DNA of 37,835 bases from Nephromyces sp. MM_2019 (Eukaryota; Apicomplexa; Aconoidasida; Nephromycida). A program made the position numbers and the translations under genes. Below are positions 23,980 through 34,753 of the stretch, piece after piece (within the stretch, counting starts at the first letter, position 1; each line of letters starts with the position of its first letter). The notes under the pieces were generated by a model that was given only the letters and a program-made list of their open reading frames with translations, had not been told where the DNA came from and made no database searches. The stretch is from the NCBI GenBank assembly GCA_015657535.1, contig JADHZB010001347.1:1-37835 (forward strand). The letters are read 5' to 3'.

Positions 23980-24322
23980 ATGGGTGCAAAAAAAAGTAGA
24001 TTAAAGAGAAATAAAAAACCATGCCACTCCGAAGAAACAATGCAAGTGCCCGACAAGACGAATGGATTATGCGACGCATGGAAGAAAAAGCAGACTATTT
24101 TAAAGTTTCAGCACAAAATTAGGTGAGCAGGCTACGTCGGGCAATGTCGGCCGAAAGAATAGCAGAATCATGATCATACGAACCAAGTTCTACAGCACCC
24201 AACCAAGAGCCCAATTCCATTTAAAGATACAACAAATATGCCAGTTTCTGGTTCAAGCCAAGTTTCTCAGCAAGTGGTTATGCTGGGCTATAACAATCGT
24301 CAGACACTTTCGTGATAAATAA
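23980..24322 (+). CDS. Small two-exon gene candidate with basic N-terminus
   Basis: ATG at 23980 opens 47 codons beginning MGAKKSRLKRNKKPCHSEET and continuing through DKTNGLCDAWKKKQTILKF to a GTGAGC donor at 24123 (phase 2). After a 73-nt intron, the acceptor AAGTTCTACAG opens 24196-24322, which is in phase and ends in TAA (about 41 codons). The phase-0 frame of the same exon (HPTKSPIPFKDTTNMPVSGS) looks more natural, so exon 2 may be wrong. The lysine/arginine-rich start suggests a nuclear or ribosomal location, which is inference. No family recognised. Confidence 0.38.
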
Positions 24323-24620
24323 ATCAGCCCAATATCACAACTAATTTTTACTACTATGGTAGCAGGTAAGCTACTATTGCTTCATATCAACGCAACGAAC
24401 GATAGCCACACCTTAAAAATATGTACATTGATATCTCAGTGATTATGGCATCTTCAGAAAACGAGCAGACTCATCAAACCAAAGCTTCATAAGAGGTACC
24501 AAAAATACTATGCTATTAACTTTCAAAAAAATGAAAAGCAACACTAACACCTTACTATTCTTCAGTGAAGTATAAGCAGCTAGATATGGGTCTAAGCTGG
24601 TGAAGATGCTTTAAAGTACA

Positions 24621-26065
24621 TTAATGGCAAGCAAAAGCGCCAAATAGATTTAAAATTCTTAGAGTAGCAAATTCTATAATCTCTAAGTTGAGGGCGTCTT
24701 TAATTTTCCCGCAAAAAATTAAAAGATCTTCAAACTTGGGCTCGGTAATAATATCCACATCTATCACTCCCTGCAACAGTTTTTTTTTCGGCGAGTGACC
24801 TTACAAAGTAGCAGCAAAATAATTTTCCCAACTTGAAAATAGTAACGAGTACAAAAAGTCTTATTCTCTTAGATCTAGCTGCACAAGCGATACTTTGCTG
24901 TTCATCTGTAGCGACAAGCATAAGGGCTAGGTAGAAATATCATGCTTGTGCATACGGCTTGCTGCACTGTAAGAATTTTTTCGTATACCTTTCCGCCTAA
25001 TTATGAGCACATGTATCTATCAGTAAAAAAAATCATGCATAATAAAACAAACTTTTCCTCGCATTTTAAACCATTTTAATCATAAATCATAGCATTTTCA
25101 AGCTTAATAAAATTCCAGGCTTCAGTAAACGGTAAATTCAGGATACTAAGAAGCACATTGGTCATGTGGAACCAGTGTAGCTTAAATATGCGCGGCTATC
25201 GATAAAATTAGCTTGAGGCTAGTGGCGCCCCGCTTGCCTTAATATAATGAAATGAAACGAATATACAAAATCTAAATCCTAGCATTAAGGAAAAAACCAT
25301 AGCATCAGCCTGAACTCTAAAACTTAGCGCAGGGAGGCTGCAAATACAGCACGGAAAGAGCCCAGCTTCATCAATAGCAACTGCTTCCTTTCTATTCTGT
25401 GGGAGCTGCAAGCTTTCTATGAAAAAAAAAATTATGGTGATGCGTGATTCGTAACCTCACAAGCCTCTAATAAAGGCAGCAAACTTTACTATATATGAAA
25501 GCCAGCAAAGTTTAATACCAAAAGTAAGCCTTCTTAGCCATAAAAAAGAGGGAAAACATGAGTAATTCAGCTTGAGGAGAATACGGCAAGCACATACCAA
25601 CACAGCAACCAATTGCAGGAATACGGATGCAACAATCGGCAGGCGCTCCGGAAGGAAACATACCCAATGCATAAACTCTGATGAAATGACTTTCCAGAAA
25701 CAGGAAGATGATTAGCCATCCACCTAATTTCAGCTAGAATGCAAATACACTGCCATGGGCATACGCGCGGCAAGACAGGTACAAGAATCGCAAATTTAAC
25801 CTTCCATATTCCGAAATAAAAGCGATAAGCCACATAAGTAAAAACACAAATAGTACAAGCAATCATTTATACTAACAAACTACAGCTGCATCTTCTGCTG
25901 TATTCTTAATGCTGTGGGATACTTGAACTTTAACTTAGGACCTAAGAAAGAAGCGTATCAAGCAAATCCTTAAATTTTATCTTAAAGCAGCTCATCAAAG
26001 AATATTATCCCTCAACGGATTTTTTCGCTTCCTTGAATACGTCTGCTTCGACCTCGGGCAGTCAT
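24621..26065 (-). CDS. Small unrecognised six-exon gene, about 142 residues
   Basis: All junctions agree in phase: 26065-26017 (ATG; MTARGRSRRIQGSEKI), 25941-25884 (PKLKFKYPTALRIQQKMQ), 25723-25664 (WMANHLPVSGKSFHQSLCI, donor GTATGT), 25532-25490 (14 codons), 25416-25348 (KACSSHRIERKQLLLMKLGS), 24770-24621 (after CTGTTGCAG; VIDVDIITEPKFEDLLIFCG, ending in TAA). The segment KYPTALRIQQKMQ faintly recalls the first helix of NC2-alpha/CBF-type histone folds (FPPARIKKIMQ), but the rest does not fit, so I assign no name. It starts 89 bp downstream of the DEK stop on the same strand. The small middle exons are the weakest part. Confidence 0.38.
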
Positions 26066-26153
26066 ATTAGCATGTCTAGTGCTTTAAACTTAAGTCCTAA
26101 AGTATTCTTCATTTAAGCCCCTAAATCGTGCCAAGGGGAAGTATGCGATGCAT

Positions 26154-29100
26154 TTATTCCATTTCAGTCTTTGGGTCTTCTACACTAACGAAATATACTT
26201 TATCTTGATCCTGCTGAGATTCATTTTTGGCCTGACCTTCCTCTTTGGAGGGAATTTCCTCGTTAAAGGTTAAATTTTCCTCAATTTCACATACCTTTTT
26301 CTCATTCTCGTGAACCAAACGCTCAGCTTCGGTGCTAAAATTCGAAGGGAAAGAGGATTCAGCACCCGATGTTTCGAAAGTTGTAGAACTGTGCTTAGCT
26401 AATTTATCATCGTTTTCTTCTTCATTTTTAGATACATTCAGATCTACCACAGACTTTTCTTCATCACCAGAGAAATCCTGGGGCGCTTCATTATTTTCAC
26501 ATGGCCCTGTCTCATCTGGTGTAATTTTCTCATTCCCTTGTTCCTCAGCGTTTTCATCACTATGCTTCAACTTACCAGTATCTTCAATGATGGCAGCGGC
26601 GGGGGATTTCTCATTATCTGGAAACAACATGCACCAGCAAGGGGTATCTTAGTAAAGAAGCAAACTAGCTCAAACAGTATATTACCAGCTACCCAAGCAT
26701 ATTATAAGAAACTTAATTTAAACCCGCACAAATTAGCGCAGGAATGAACACGACCTAAAACTCTTATAGAAGCAAACCACTGCCTCAAGGCTACAGCTAT
26801 CGAAAAAGAAGTTTTACCCCCCCATCTGATACCACAAATAACCAATCAAAGTCAACGAGTAGTAGCTAGGTGCTTACCACAATCTAAAAGCAAAGTTAAA
26901 TAGGCACACATACAAATATACGAAAAAGTTCGTCACATTAGAGAGTTTAACAAAAATTTCACTACCTTATTCCTTCAAAACTTGTAAAAAGAAAATTAGA
27001 TATAAACGGGGCATAAACACAAGCTAAAGCATTTCAATCATGTGTAGAGAGTGCACATCGCAAGAACAAGTATCCTATGCATGAAGTTATAATCAAGCGA
27101 TACACGCACTACAGGTACCACCATTTTCTGCACACAAGCTTGAGTGGATTGATGAGACATTTAAGCTTCTCAAAAATTTACTGCAGACATATTTAATCCA
27201 CCTAAAAATCCTTATTCAGAAATCTCACAAAAAAATGCAATAACAATGTTACCTAGTGATGAATACCAAACCATAGATATATATATGATGAAGATGATGA
27301 AGGTGATGATGAAGATGATGGTACACAAGCACAGACAAACCCAAACACGCCAACGGATACACACCAATACGCACACGGTAACAAACGCTGCGCAAAAAAA
27401 ATTACCACAAATCTTCGTATCCTGAATGCAGGGTTCCACCTCATCCACATCATATGCATTATCACTAATGTCGTCCCCTCTAGGGGTGCTTTCATCAGCG
27501 TCCTGTGTGTCGCTACCCTCTTCATTTTGGGCGTTTCCCGTCTTAAAATGCTTCAAATAACAAGAGTAGACGGTATTTACTCCGGATTCCAGATTCTACA
27601 ACAAATTGCAAACATAAATATATTGATGTTTTTAGTCAATATTGAGGATTCTTTCAGGTAAATAACATGACAACTATAGATCCTGTTAAAACATTCTCGT
27701 TTAATTATCAGAAACAATAGAGTTTAATGGAAGATGCAATCCGTTTTTTGAACGGGAAAATAAAAAAGTTAGCAAACGCGAATATCCAGAAATTTGGCAT
27801 GAAAAAAATCCACACACTTCCTGTGATCTTCACTGCGTGAACAGCATCTTCTAGCACACGCAAAGTATGGAAAAAAAGAACATGCAGTAAAACAGGAACA
27901 AATTTTAGCAAGAACAGAAAGAGCTGAAGCACATATATTCAGCGAAGAAAACACACAAAAAGCAAAGTATGAAACACTACAAGCACCTTGATACCCACAC
28001 ACATACCCATCCTACTTAAACTAATCAATAGTGCGAGAAGACATCATTTAATCCCGAAGAGGGGGGTTTTCTTCCACCTCTTTATGGTGGGGGGATGCAA
28101 TGGCAAATGAAAACATCCAGTGTGTGTGCTTTTACCCCACTTTGATGCACGCAAAGCAAATCTAACCTTGCGATCAGCTGCCGGTAGAGAGCTCCAGCTA
28201 TCCAATAGTTTCCTTACGTTTTCTTCTAGTTTTAGAGACTCACAAATACCCAATAGGTTGGCAGGTGACTGATCCACAGCAAACATGGCAAAAGAACACA
28301 ATAGCTCGCTGGCTTTAAGCTCTAAAGAATTTATTCCCGATTCTCTGGCGGCAAGCGATGAAGATTTCTTTGAAACAGTCTTAACCACAGTTCTCAAGGA
28401 GGCTTTCCTCCCTCTTGGCGATTTTGGGGATGATTTGGTGAGCTTGACAGCATCAGCGCCAGGATGAGTTAAGAAAGCCGAGAGTTGGCCAGAGATGACA
28501 TCTATACAAAAAGAGAGGAAGGCATGTTGATAGGCGTTGAGATAAATATAATTTGGAGAAAAAAAAGGGGCATCTCAGTAGGAATGAGGGAGGTTTTAGT
28601 TATATAAGATCCATATATTCAGCGTAGAAACTACGGTGACTATACCATTCAATACATTATAAATATTCCTACAGGTAAAACACGTAATCCTACACCTAAA
28701 AGCACATTCCTAGCGTTAAAATACATTCCTATAATGAGTACATATTCCCACGCTTTAAACACACATTCCTAAACTCAACAAATCTCCAGATAAAGCACAC
28801 TTAAGCCCATGTATAACCAAGCAAATACAATATCGATAAGCACACAAATCAGCTAAAACCAAAATTAATTGTTCAAGAGCGATTAAAAAAATTTTCCTCG
28901 CACGCACACATACATTATATTTAACTATCCCCCACCTTTTGAACCAGTAATGCCGAAAAAACCTCCTAATTTCTTTATTTCTGCGACACTAAATTTCTCT
29001 AGCTTCGCCCGCAGCACTTTCTGAGAATCTTGGTCGGGCAAACCATTCCAATTCTTTATAAAAGCCTTCCTGGTAGCCTTCATGCCTGGTGTTCCGTACA

Positions 29101-29341
29101 GCAGTTTGTGTAGGTTCACAAAAACTTCGTCAGTTGCCGGATACTTCCCAAATGAAGCATCTAATGCTGGTATGCTTTTCAATGGAACACCCAATCCTAT
29201 CATGGTTTTGAAAAGCTTCGAAGGAACTCGCTTCTCGGGCAAGGCGAGGTTTAAAATCTCCACCTTCTTCGTATCTCTGAGAGTTCTGCGAGGCTGAGAC
29301 TCCTCCATAGCGGAGTCGGACCATTTTCTCTTTTTGGTGAC
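26154..29341 (-). CDS. DEK: DEK-family chromatin protein, four exons
   Basis: DEK proteins bind DNA and histones in the nucleus through a SAF/SAP-type module. Predicted exons: 29308-28936 (from ATG; an in-frame KKRKWSDSA reaches an acceptor at 29341, so a further 5' exon is possible), 28501-28167 (or to 28136), 27595-27406, 26617-26154. Phases agree and total 453 codons. Exon 1 has VNLHKLLYGTPG (human DEK, from memory: LHKLLYNRPG) after GLGVPLKSIP, then FSVAEIKKLGGFFGI. Exon 2 continues VISGQLSAFLTHPGAD, aligning with the DEK SAP segment ending in FLMHP. Next come basic KSSPKSPRGRK and a second helical segment (LLGICESLKLEENVRKLLDS). Exons 3 and 4 encode an acidic tail rich in E/D/N/S, ending TEME. 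The DEK-C domain is not evident. Family assignment is strong; exon edges are less so. Confidence 0.74.
27283..27321. repeat. GAT/GAA trinucleotide microsatellite in a DEK intron
   Basis: The plus strand reads as repeated gatgat, gaagatgat and gaaggtgatgat. It lies in the third DEK intron (27405-26618). Confidence 0.8.
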
Positions 29342-29718
29342 CTAAAAAGATGAAAAGGTGAAATGGGGGGAACCTTTGAAATGTGTGTGCGTGATTTTCA
29401 CTCAACGAAATAAAACCATACAAGTGGTGTTTGTGCGTGATTTTCGCCCAAAATAAGGCGTATATATAGTGACCTTCTCACCTTCAAAATCATATCCCAC
29501 GGATAAATATTTTCAAAGAAAAAATACCAAAATGAGAGCAGTAGATGGAAAGCAAGGGCAATGAAAGGAGATGAATAGAAAAGCTGCAAATATTAGTTCA
29601 GCATGCTTCTAACTAAAAGGCACATGCACATTCACAATTTGCAAATATAGAATGACCGTATGCTCATATGACAGCTTCCATAAAAAAATTTGCAAGAAAC
29701 TTTGGCGATTAAAAAAAT
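29342..29718. promoter_or_regulatory. Divergent interval between DEK and the plus-strand gene to the right
   Basis: It contains two similar words about 45 bp apart, tgtgtgtgcgtgattttcactc (29383) and tttgtgcgtgattttcgccc (29430), then AT-rich sequence. Placement just upstream of DEK suggests a promoter or leader; function is inference. Confidence 0.3.
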
Positions 29719-31484
29719 TATGCTAACATCATCGAGGGTAGATAAGAAGCAGCATGACAGCTCCTACGCAAAAGCACATGCAGCATGCTGGTAGAATTCA
29801 GACAATAGGGGGACTTTTATTACTCTTTATGGCGTTTTCTTTCGTTAATTTTCCAAACAGAGAATATTTTCAGCTCAACCAAAGAAAAACATAAGAAGAG
29901 TTAACTCGCCTAGATATCGTGACAACAAACTTCAAAGAATGTATTTTATTGCACTCTTTGGGGATAAAAATAGCTGCGTTATTGTACCTTAAACGAAGCA
30001 GTGTGAATTTGCCTCATGATGAAGGTTATGTAGCGATTCATCAAATAAAATAGACAAGTTTTCAACTCACCGGCATGCTAAATTACTATAAAAAAAACTC
30101 AGTTTTAGGATAAATGCTCCCTAAAGCATTGACAAAGCAATCTAGCTCCTTTTTGAATACGCAAATATGACTCTTCAAAGTGTAAAGAAGCGCCGCGCCG
30201 CCTGAAAAGATTAAAACCGGCTATTTTTTCAATACCCTTAATTTGACTACACATTCACAAAGAACACCATCAAATTCACAGTTATCCACAGGAAAAAAAC
30301 TTGAAAATAATTCAGTAACACTTTTTAATACCAGCTAAGAAAAAATTACACTATTTTCGCGTGGATAAAATCTTTTTTATAGTGCCGCATCAAAGCAAAT
30401 CTACCTCCAGAGAGAATCAGACGTAAAAAATTTCTCTGTAGATCAGAGTAGCCCGCTAACCAGCCCTCAATTACAAGAATATTTACAAAAATCAAAAGCA
30501 TGATGAATGCAAGGATAGCCACCGATAATATAGTGGTATAAGTGATCTCAGAAAAACGCAAAAACCATCTTGAGCAAGCTGACAAGCTTTTTTCCGCATT
30601 GTAAACCCTACAAATAGCATACAGATGAAGAGAAAAAGACCGCATTTTTAAACAAGACAAAAAGAGCGTGAAACCCTTTGACTTTTTCCGTGAAAAAGCC
30701 ACTACAAAGCTTCTCAGGAAAAAAATATATCCATTAAATTCCCTCAAGGGGCCTTTTCAGAGTATGGTAATCGAAAATGAAGGGGAGCCTAGCACGGTGA
30801 AAAAGTCATTCTGCAGATTGACTTACCAAGTAATTTAGGTAATCTCAAAGGTTTAGAAGGACTCTATCAAAAGGATATTCCTTTTCTGCCAGAAACATCA
30901 AAATTGTCGGTATGAGAAAGTGGTATTATTGATGTAAGGATGCTCTATGTAATCATCAAAACAGCATGAAGCAAGGGGCACAACATCCGCACATAAAAGT
31001 ACTACGGAAGGTATTGGCTGTATTTCTAACTGAAAATCAGCATGCTGCATAATTCTGAAGAAATACTAGAGAAAAAAATTGAAATCTGCATCATAATTTG
31101 CTACAAGAATTGCGCCCCAAAGTTAAAAAATAATAAATCTTTTGGCGTATAAATAGCAGCTCCAAAATAATCCAAGGAGTACCAAACCATTACAAAAAAT
31201 ACATAGAAATGCAACGCCAACAAATGATTAATCGAAGCGTCCAGTAGCACTAACGAAGCCATGATATTTATTGATTCCTAGCTAGAATAGCTAAATTCTA
31301 CTTGCAGCGCTTGAAGGGCTACTAGCTACGTACCCAACGTATTTCTCACAGTTTTAATCTACCGTAGAAAAGGAAAAATGTGAACGCTATAAAAGCGATT
31401 TCCCAAAACCTGAAACTTCACTTGAAAAGAAAGCTAAGGCAGGAGAATGACGCATTACGCCTGCAATTTTACGTTCACAAATAA
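29719..31484 (+). CDS. Unrecognised plus-strand multi-exon gene
   Basis: Candidate exons: 29719 to about 29792 (ATG; MLTSSRVDKKQHDSSYAKAH, frame to the next exon unresolved); 29861-29983 (after a very strong acceptor; AQPKKNIRRVNSPRYRDNKL, then MYFIALFGDKNSC); possibly about 30380-30437 (CRIKANLPPERIRRKKFL); 30761-30829 (SMVIENEGEPSTVKKSFCRL); 31041-31146 (MLHNSEEILEKKIEICIIIC, then NCAPKLKNNKSFG); 31368-31484 (VNAIKAISQNLKLHLKRKLR, then QENDALRLQFYVHK and TAA, or an earlier GTTCAC donor). Several adjacent phases agree. Basic and partly coiled-coil; no family recognised. Confidence 0.38.
30346..30607 (-). CDS. Minus-strand exon-like frame with one membrane segment
   Basis: After the acceptor TATGCTATTTGTAG (in minus-strand sense) a frame of 87 codons runs to a stop: NAEKSLSACSRWFLRFSEIT, a hydrophobic helix (ILSVAILAFIMLLIFVNILV), then GWLAGYSDLQRNFLRLILSG. 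It fits a single-pass membrane protein, but it overlaps plus-strand exon candidates and could be an antisense shadow. Confidence 0.27.
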
Positions 31485-31595
31485 GGCAGAAAGTATACGC
31501 AACCAAGCTTACCAGCAAGACATTTACAACATTTGGGGCCAAGCATAAGTCGTGAATATTGCCTGATAAGCTAAAAGAGAGGTGAGTCTCTCCCT

Positions 31596-31943
31596 ATGAC
31601 TAGTTGTTTTCTTTTGAACTGTACATTATGGGCGCAGCATGCAAGAAGTAGCCACACGGAGGGAGTGGCAGCGCCAAGACAAGCGTATGGTCAACGCACC
31701 GAAGGGGTTAGCGGTACTGAACAGCGCGGCGCAGCTGTTTCTTTTAAAAGGGGTGGCATCATGCAGCTGCCCCTTATGTGGGTGCGCGTTTTGGGAGTGT
31801 ACGTGCAACTTATATCGGTTGTGCGTGAGAATATTTCGAAAGGCTACTTGGTGCAACTCATTTGTGCGTGTTTTTTTTTTTTGACATGGCGTACCATCGA
31901 CATATGCAGTTATGCCGTACACCAATTGTCATGCCTGCTCTAG
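31596..31943 (+). other. GC-richer island with overlapping short frames
   Basis: From about 31620 to 31830 base composition is clearly GC-richer than its flanks. Two plus-strand frames overlap: one of 115 codons from 31596, and one from an ATG at 31639 (MQEVATRREWQRQDKRMVNA, later CSCPLCGCAFWECTC). A minus-strand frame also spans it. No splice sites or known domain fix the reading. It could be an exon, an RNA gene or a fragment from elsewhere. A short inverted repeat (gagag...ctctc) lies at about 31579-31594. Confidence 0.25.
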
Positions 31944-32094
31944 CATGATGATGCATGTGGAACAGCAGGGTCGTGCTGTACCGTGCTACGCACACTTTGG
32001 CTGTTATATTATGTACTGCTGTTACATCGTTTATATTGAATTGATTTAATTTACTAAAGAGAACATAAGTAAAAAGTGATTTATCGTGGTTATC

Positions 32095-32445
32095 GAGGAG
32101 ACATACGCACATGGATATAAAGAGACGAGCAGTTACAGTTTAACGCGAAGAAAAATGTAAAGAATGCAGGCAAGAAGAGACGCACACACTCGCAGTCACA
32201 AAGAAAAGTGAAGAGGATAAAGGCAAGGAGACACCCAAATACAAACACGAAAGCAAAGAAATGTGGAGAGAAACGAGGAGATAGAGACGCGTAAACGAAG
32301 GCACACAGAAAAATAGAGAGAAGCGAAAAGAGGAAAGCAAGCAAAAACACACAAGCGCACATGAACGTGTATAAAGACAAGGAAAAATGGAGAGAATCGA
32401 GAGATAGAGAGACGCATACACACAATCACACACAAGAACACATAG
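32095..32445. repeat. Purine-rich degenerate tandem repeat, unit about 105-125 bp
   Basis: Three imperfect copies share the series gagacgc(ac/gt)acac, then aaagaaaa, then aatggagaga. The gagacgc words lie near 32177, 32284 and 32409. The plus strand is almost free of T, and the long minus-strand frames (serine/leucine/phenylalanine/cysteine) are artefacts of this bias. Confidence 0.6.
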
Positions 32446-33529
32446 AGACAGCGCTTAAAGAAGCAGAATAGCTGAAATATCTTGTGAAATACCTATGAAG
32501 CAAGCCCCATGTCCTCTTGGGGCACAGCAGAACTCCATCACGCAGGATGAGGGTTCCGGATAATATAATGAAATTTTCGAAGAATTATGTTGGCTAACGA
32601 TACCACCCGTAGCCAGTCTTTAATATCAAATCACATCCGCGAAACGATGCAGTATCATGCCTGTAGGCGAATTTTCCGATTAAGAGTTGTAATATAAAGG
32701 GCGCTGTGGACTTGATATCACACCATATAGCTAGCAATCAAGTATTAATTAAATGCCTATTTAGCAACGGTAACGTGCATGAGTGCATATGTTGAGCTAC
32801 TTTTACATATGAAGTGCTTTCAAAGATACTTTATATAGTTTTTGTGTAATATATGCGAGGATACCTCTACTAGTAGGCATATGTAACATGACGCTTGTAT
32901 AAGTGGAGTTAACCTATCATGTTTGTACACAAGAAGGAGGAGTTTTGGAAGTGGAATTCATGTATTGAGGGTGAAATAATATATACAGAGCTATATATCA
33001 AGCACTGACATTGCGAATTTCTACCAGGTGATGTATAAGGCAGAAAAAATGGGTTTACCGTCATAAAATCTGGTCGAACAGCTTTTTGAAAGATTGTGAA
33101 ATAACCTTAATCACTTTTCCTTGCAACTTCCTTGAAATCACGTAAGCAGTTGGTGGCTGTCTATGAAAAAACATTCTGTCCGCAGCTGTTAACCTCGCTG
33201 GTAATTGGTGTCATTAATATCTAGGCACTGCGAAATTTCTCTTGCTGATAGTTCTTCAGTGCGAGTTGCAGCTAAATTGATTTAATGGGATCCCCTGTAC
33301 ACTCTGGTAGAGATGATTCGTGAATTCGTTCCAGAAAGTCATGTGAGACTCAATCGATACCCTGTTAATATCATATTATCTATGCTATAGTCAGAACTCT
33401 GACAAAGGTTGACTTTTAAGATGGGGCAAGATGAAAACGGGGTGCTTGAATAAGGAACTGCAAGTACCTAATATATTATTTTGCTGCGCATACTGCACAG
33501 ACAGTAATAGCCTGTCAATATACTTCCAG
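32446..33529. other. No supported gene
   Basis: AT-rich sequence without an open stretch that has splice signals. An open frame from about 33453 leads into the exon at 33530 and may extend it 5'. Confidence 0.4.
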
Positions 33530-34037
33530 TAGCCACTGTGGAGGGTATTCTGTAAAGCTATCACCAGGATTTGTAAGATTGCACGAAAGAAATGACGGAA
33601 GAGTGTTCTATGATCAGTATCTTGTTATCCAGCAATGTTATGAAGTTGGTAAGCAGAAAAATAAAAGGCTACTCAATATACAGACATGCTGTGTGCGCAT
33701 TATTAAAACGAAAGCAGTGGCAGGTTCGCATGAGGATTATTCTTTCTAATACTAACTCCAGGTAGGTGACCATTCAAAAATTTATCCTTCATCACCAGAG
33801 CTAACCTAAAAAACAGCAGCCTTGACATGTGTAACTAGCCTGGGTTCATTAATACAAAACATGAAGACTTCATGCTCTAGACTTCCAAGCGGCGAGGAAC
33901 TTCACTACCCCTCAGAGGAGAGCCATCGAAAAAAGCTTTTCCAGACATTAGGGCCTATTCCTGGCATGACACTGCACATACCAAAGCAACAGTTTTATCC
34001 TATTGCCTTACCTCCATTATTAGGGCGTGGAAGCTAG
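33530..34037 (+). CDS. Unrecognised plus-strand gene, last two exons
   Basis: Exon 33530-33648 (acceptor ATATACTTCCAG, donor GTAAGC, phase 2 to 1) reads HCGGYSVKLSPGFVRLHERN, then DGRVFYDQYLVIQQCYEV. The following frame, in phase from a CAG near 33816-33819, reads LGSLIQNMKTSCSRLPSGEE, then ESHRKKLFQTLGPIPGMTLH and FYPIALPPLLGRGS, with stop TAG at 34037. An alternative acceptor at 33762 gives a short phase-0 end instead. Composition is clearly protein-like; no family recognised. It converges on the minus-strand gene ending at 34754. Confidence 0.47.
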
Positions 34038-34753
34038 CTTCAATTCATTTTCATTCCCAAGTAGCTTCCGTAGCAGTAGGCCAGCTTTACGTGTTGGTGA
34101 GTAAATGAGTTTAACTAGCGATGCAACAGCTAGTGAAGCCTCTCACGAAATGAGCATTATCCGCGACCTCATGTGCAATATCAAGGCACCACAGTAGGCT
34201 GCATAACATTTGAGTTTTTGGACTGCAAAAAATTACGTTGTAGGAAAGTCTTTTTCACTAGCATGTGATGCGCATTGCACGATATGCGCGGCAATTCTTG
34301 TCGAAACCATCGTTTTCAATGCCTTGTATGCAATTTCTTTCAATTTTTCCTCCATTTGCTGTTATTTTTTTGTAGTTCTAGCCGGTTTGTGAAAGTATGT
34401 TCCTCCTGAACACCACAGTGTACTTCGGCTCCCATTTCTAATCGCTCTCACATTCCCTTAGTGTACTGCTATCTTCTGCTCATTTTTGCAAGCTCTCTCT
34501 GGTTGGTATTATACAAATAGCTGATCATTCTCAGCCGAACTAGCGGTCTTTATAATTTTTTGTTGGAAACGTGATCCAGCTATCAATTTACTACGCGCGC
34601 AGCTTTAGGAGGAGAAGTTGTTGACTGTTGCTTTCCGCCCTATACTTGATATCCATTCTATAATTTATCCCAGACTCCGCCTCACAGGTAAATGATGTAT
34701 AATAAACTTACGTAGTTATCTAGATTCTAAGTTTTCTCGTCAGTATTTTGTAC

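Noticed and set aside
32090..32441. Three overlapping minus-strand frames of 80-110 codons
   Set aside because: Low-complexity products of the T-free purine repeat, open in all three frames.
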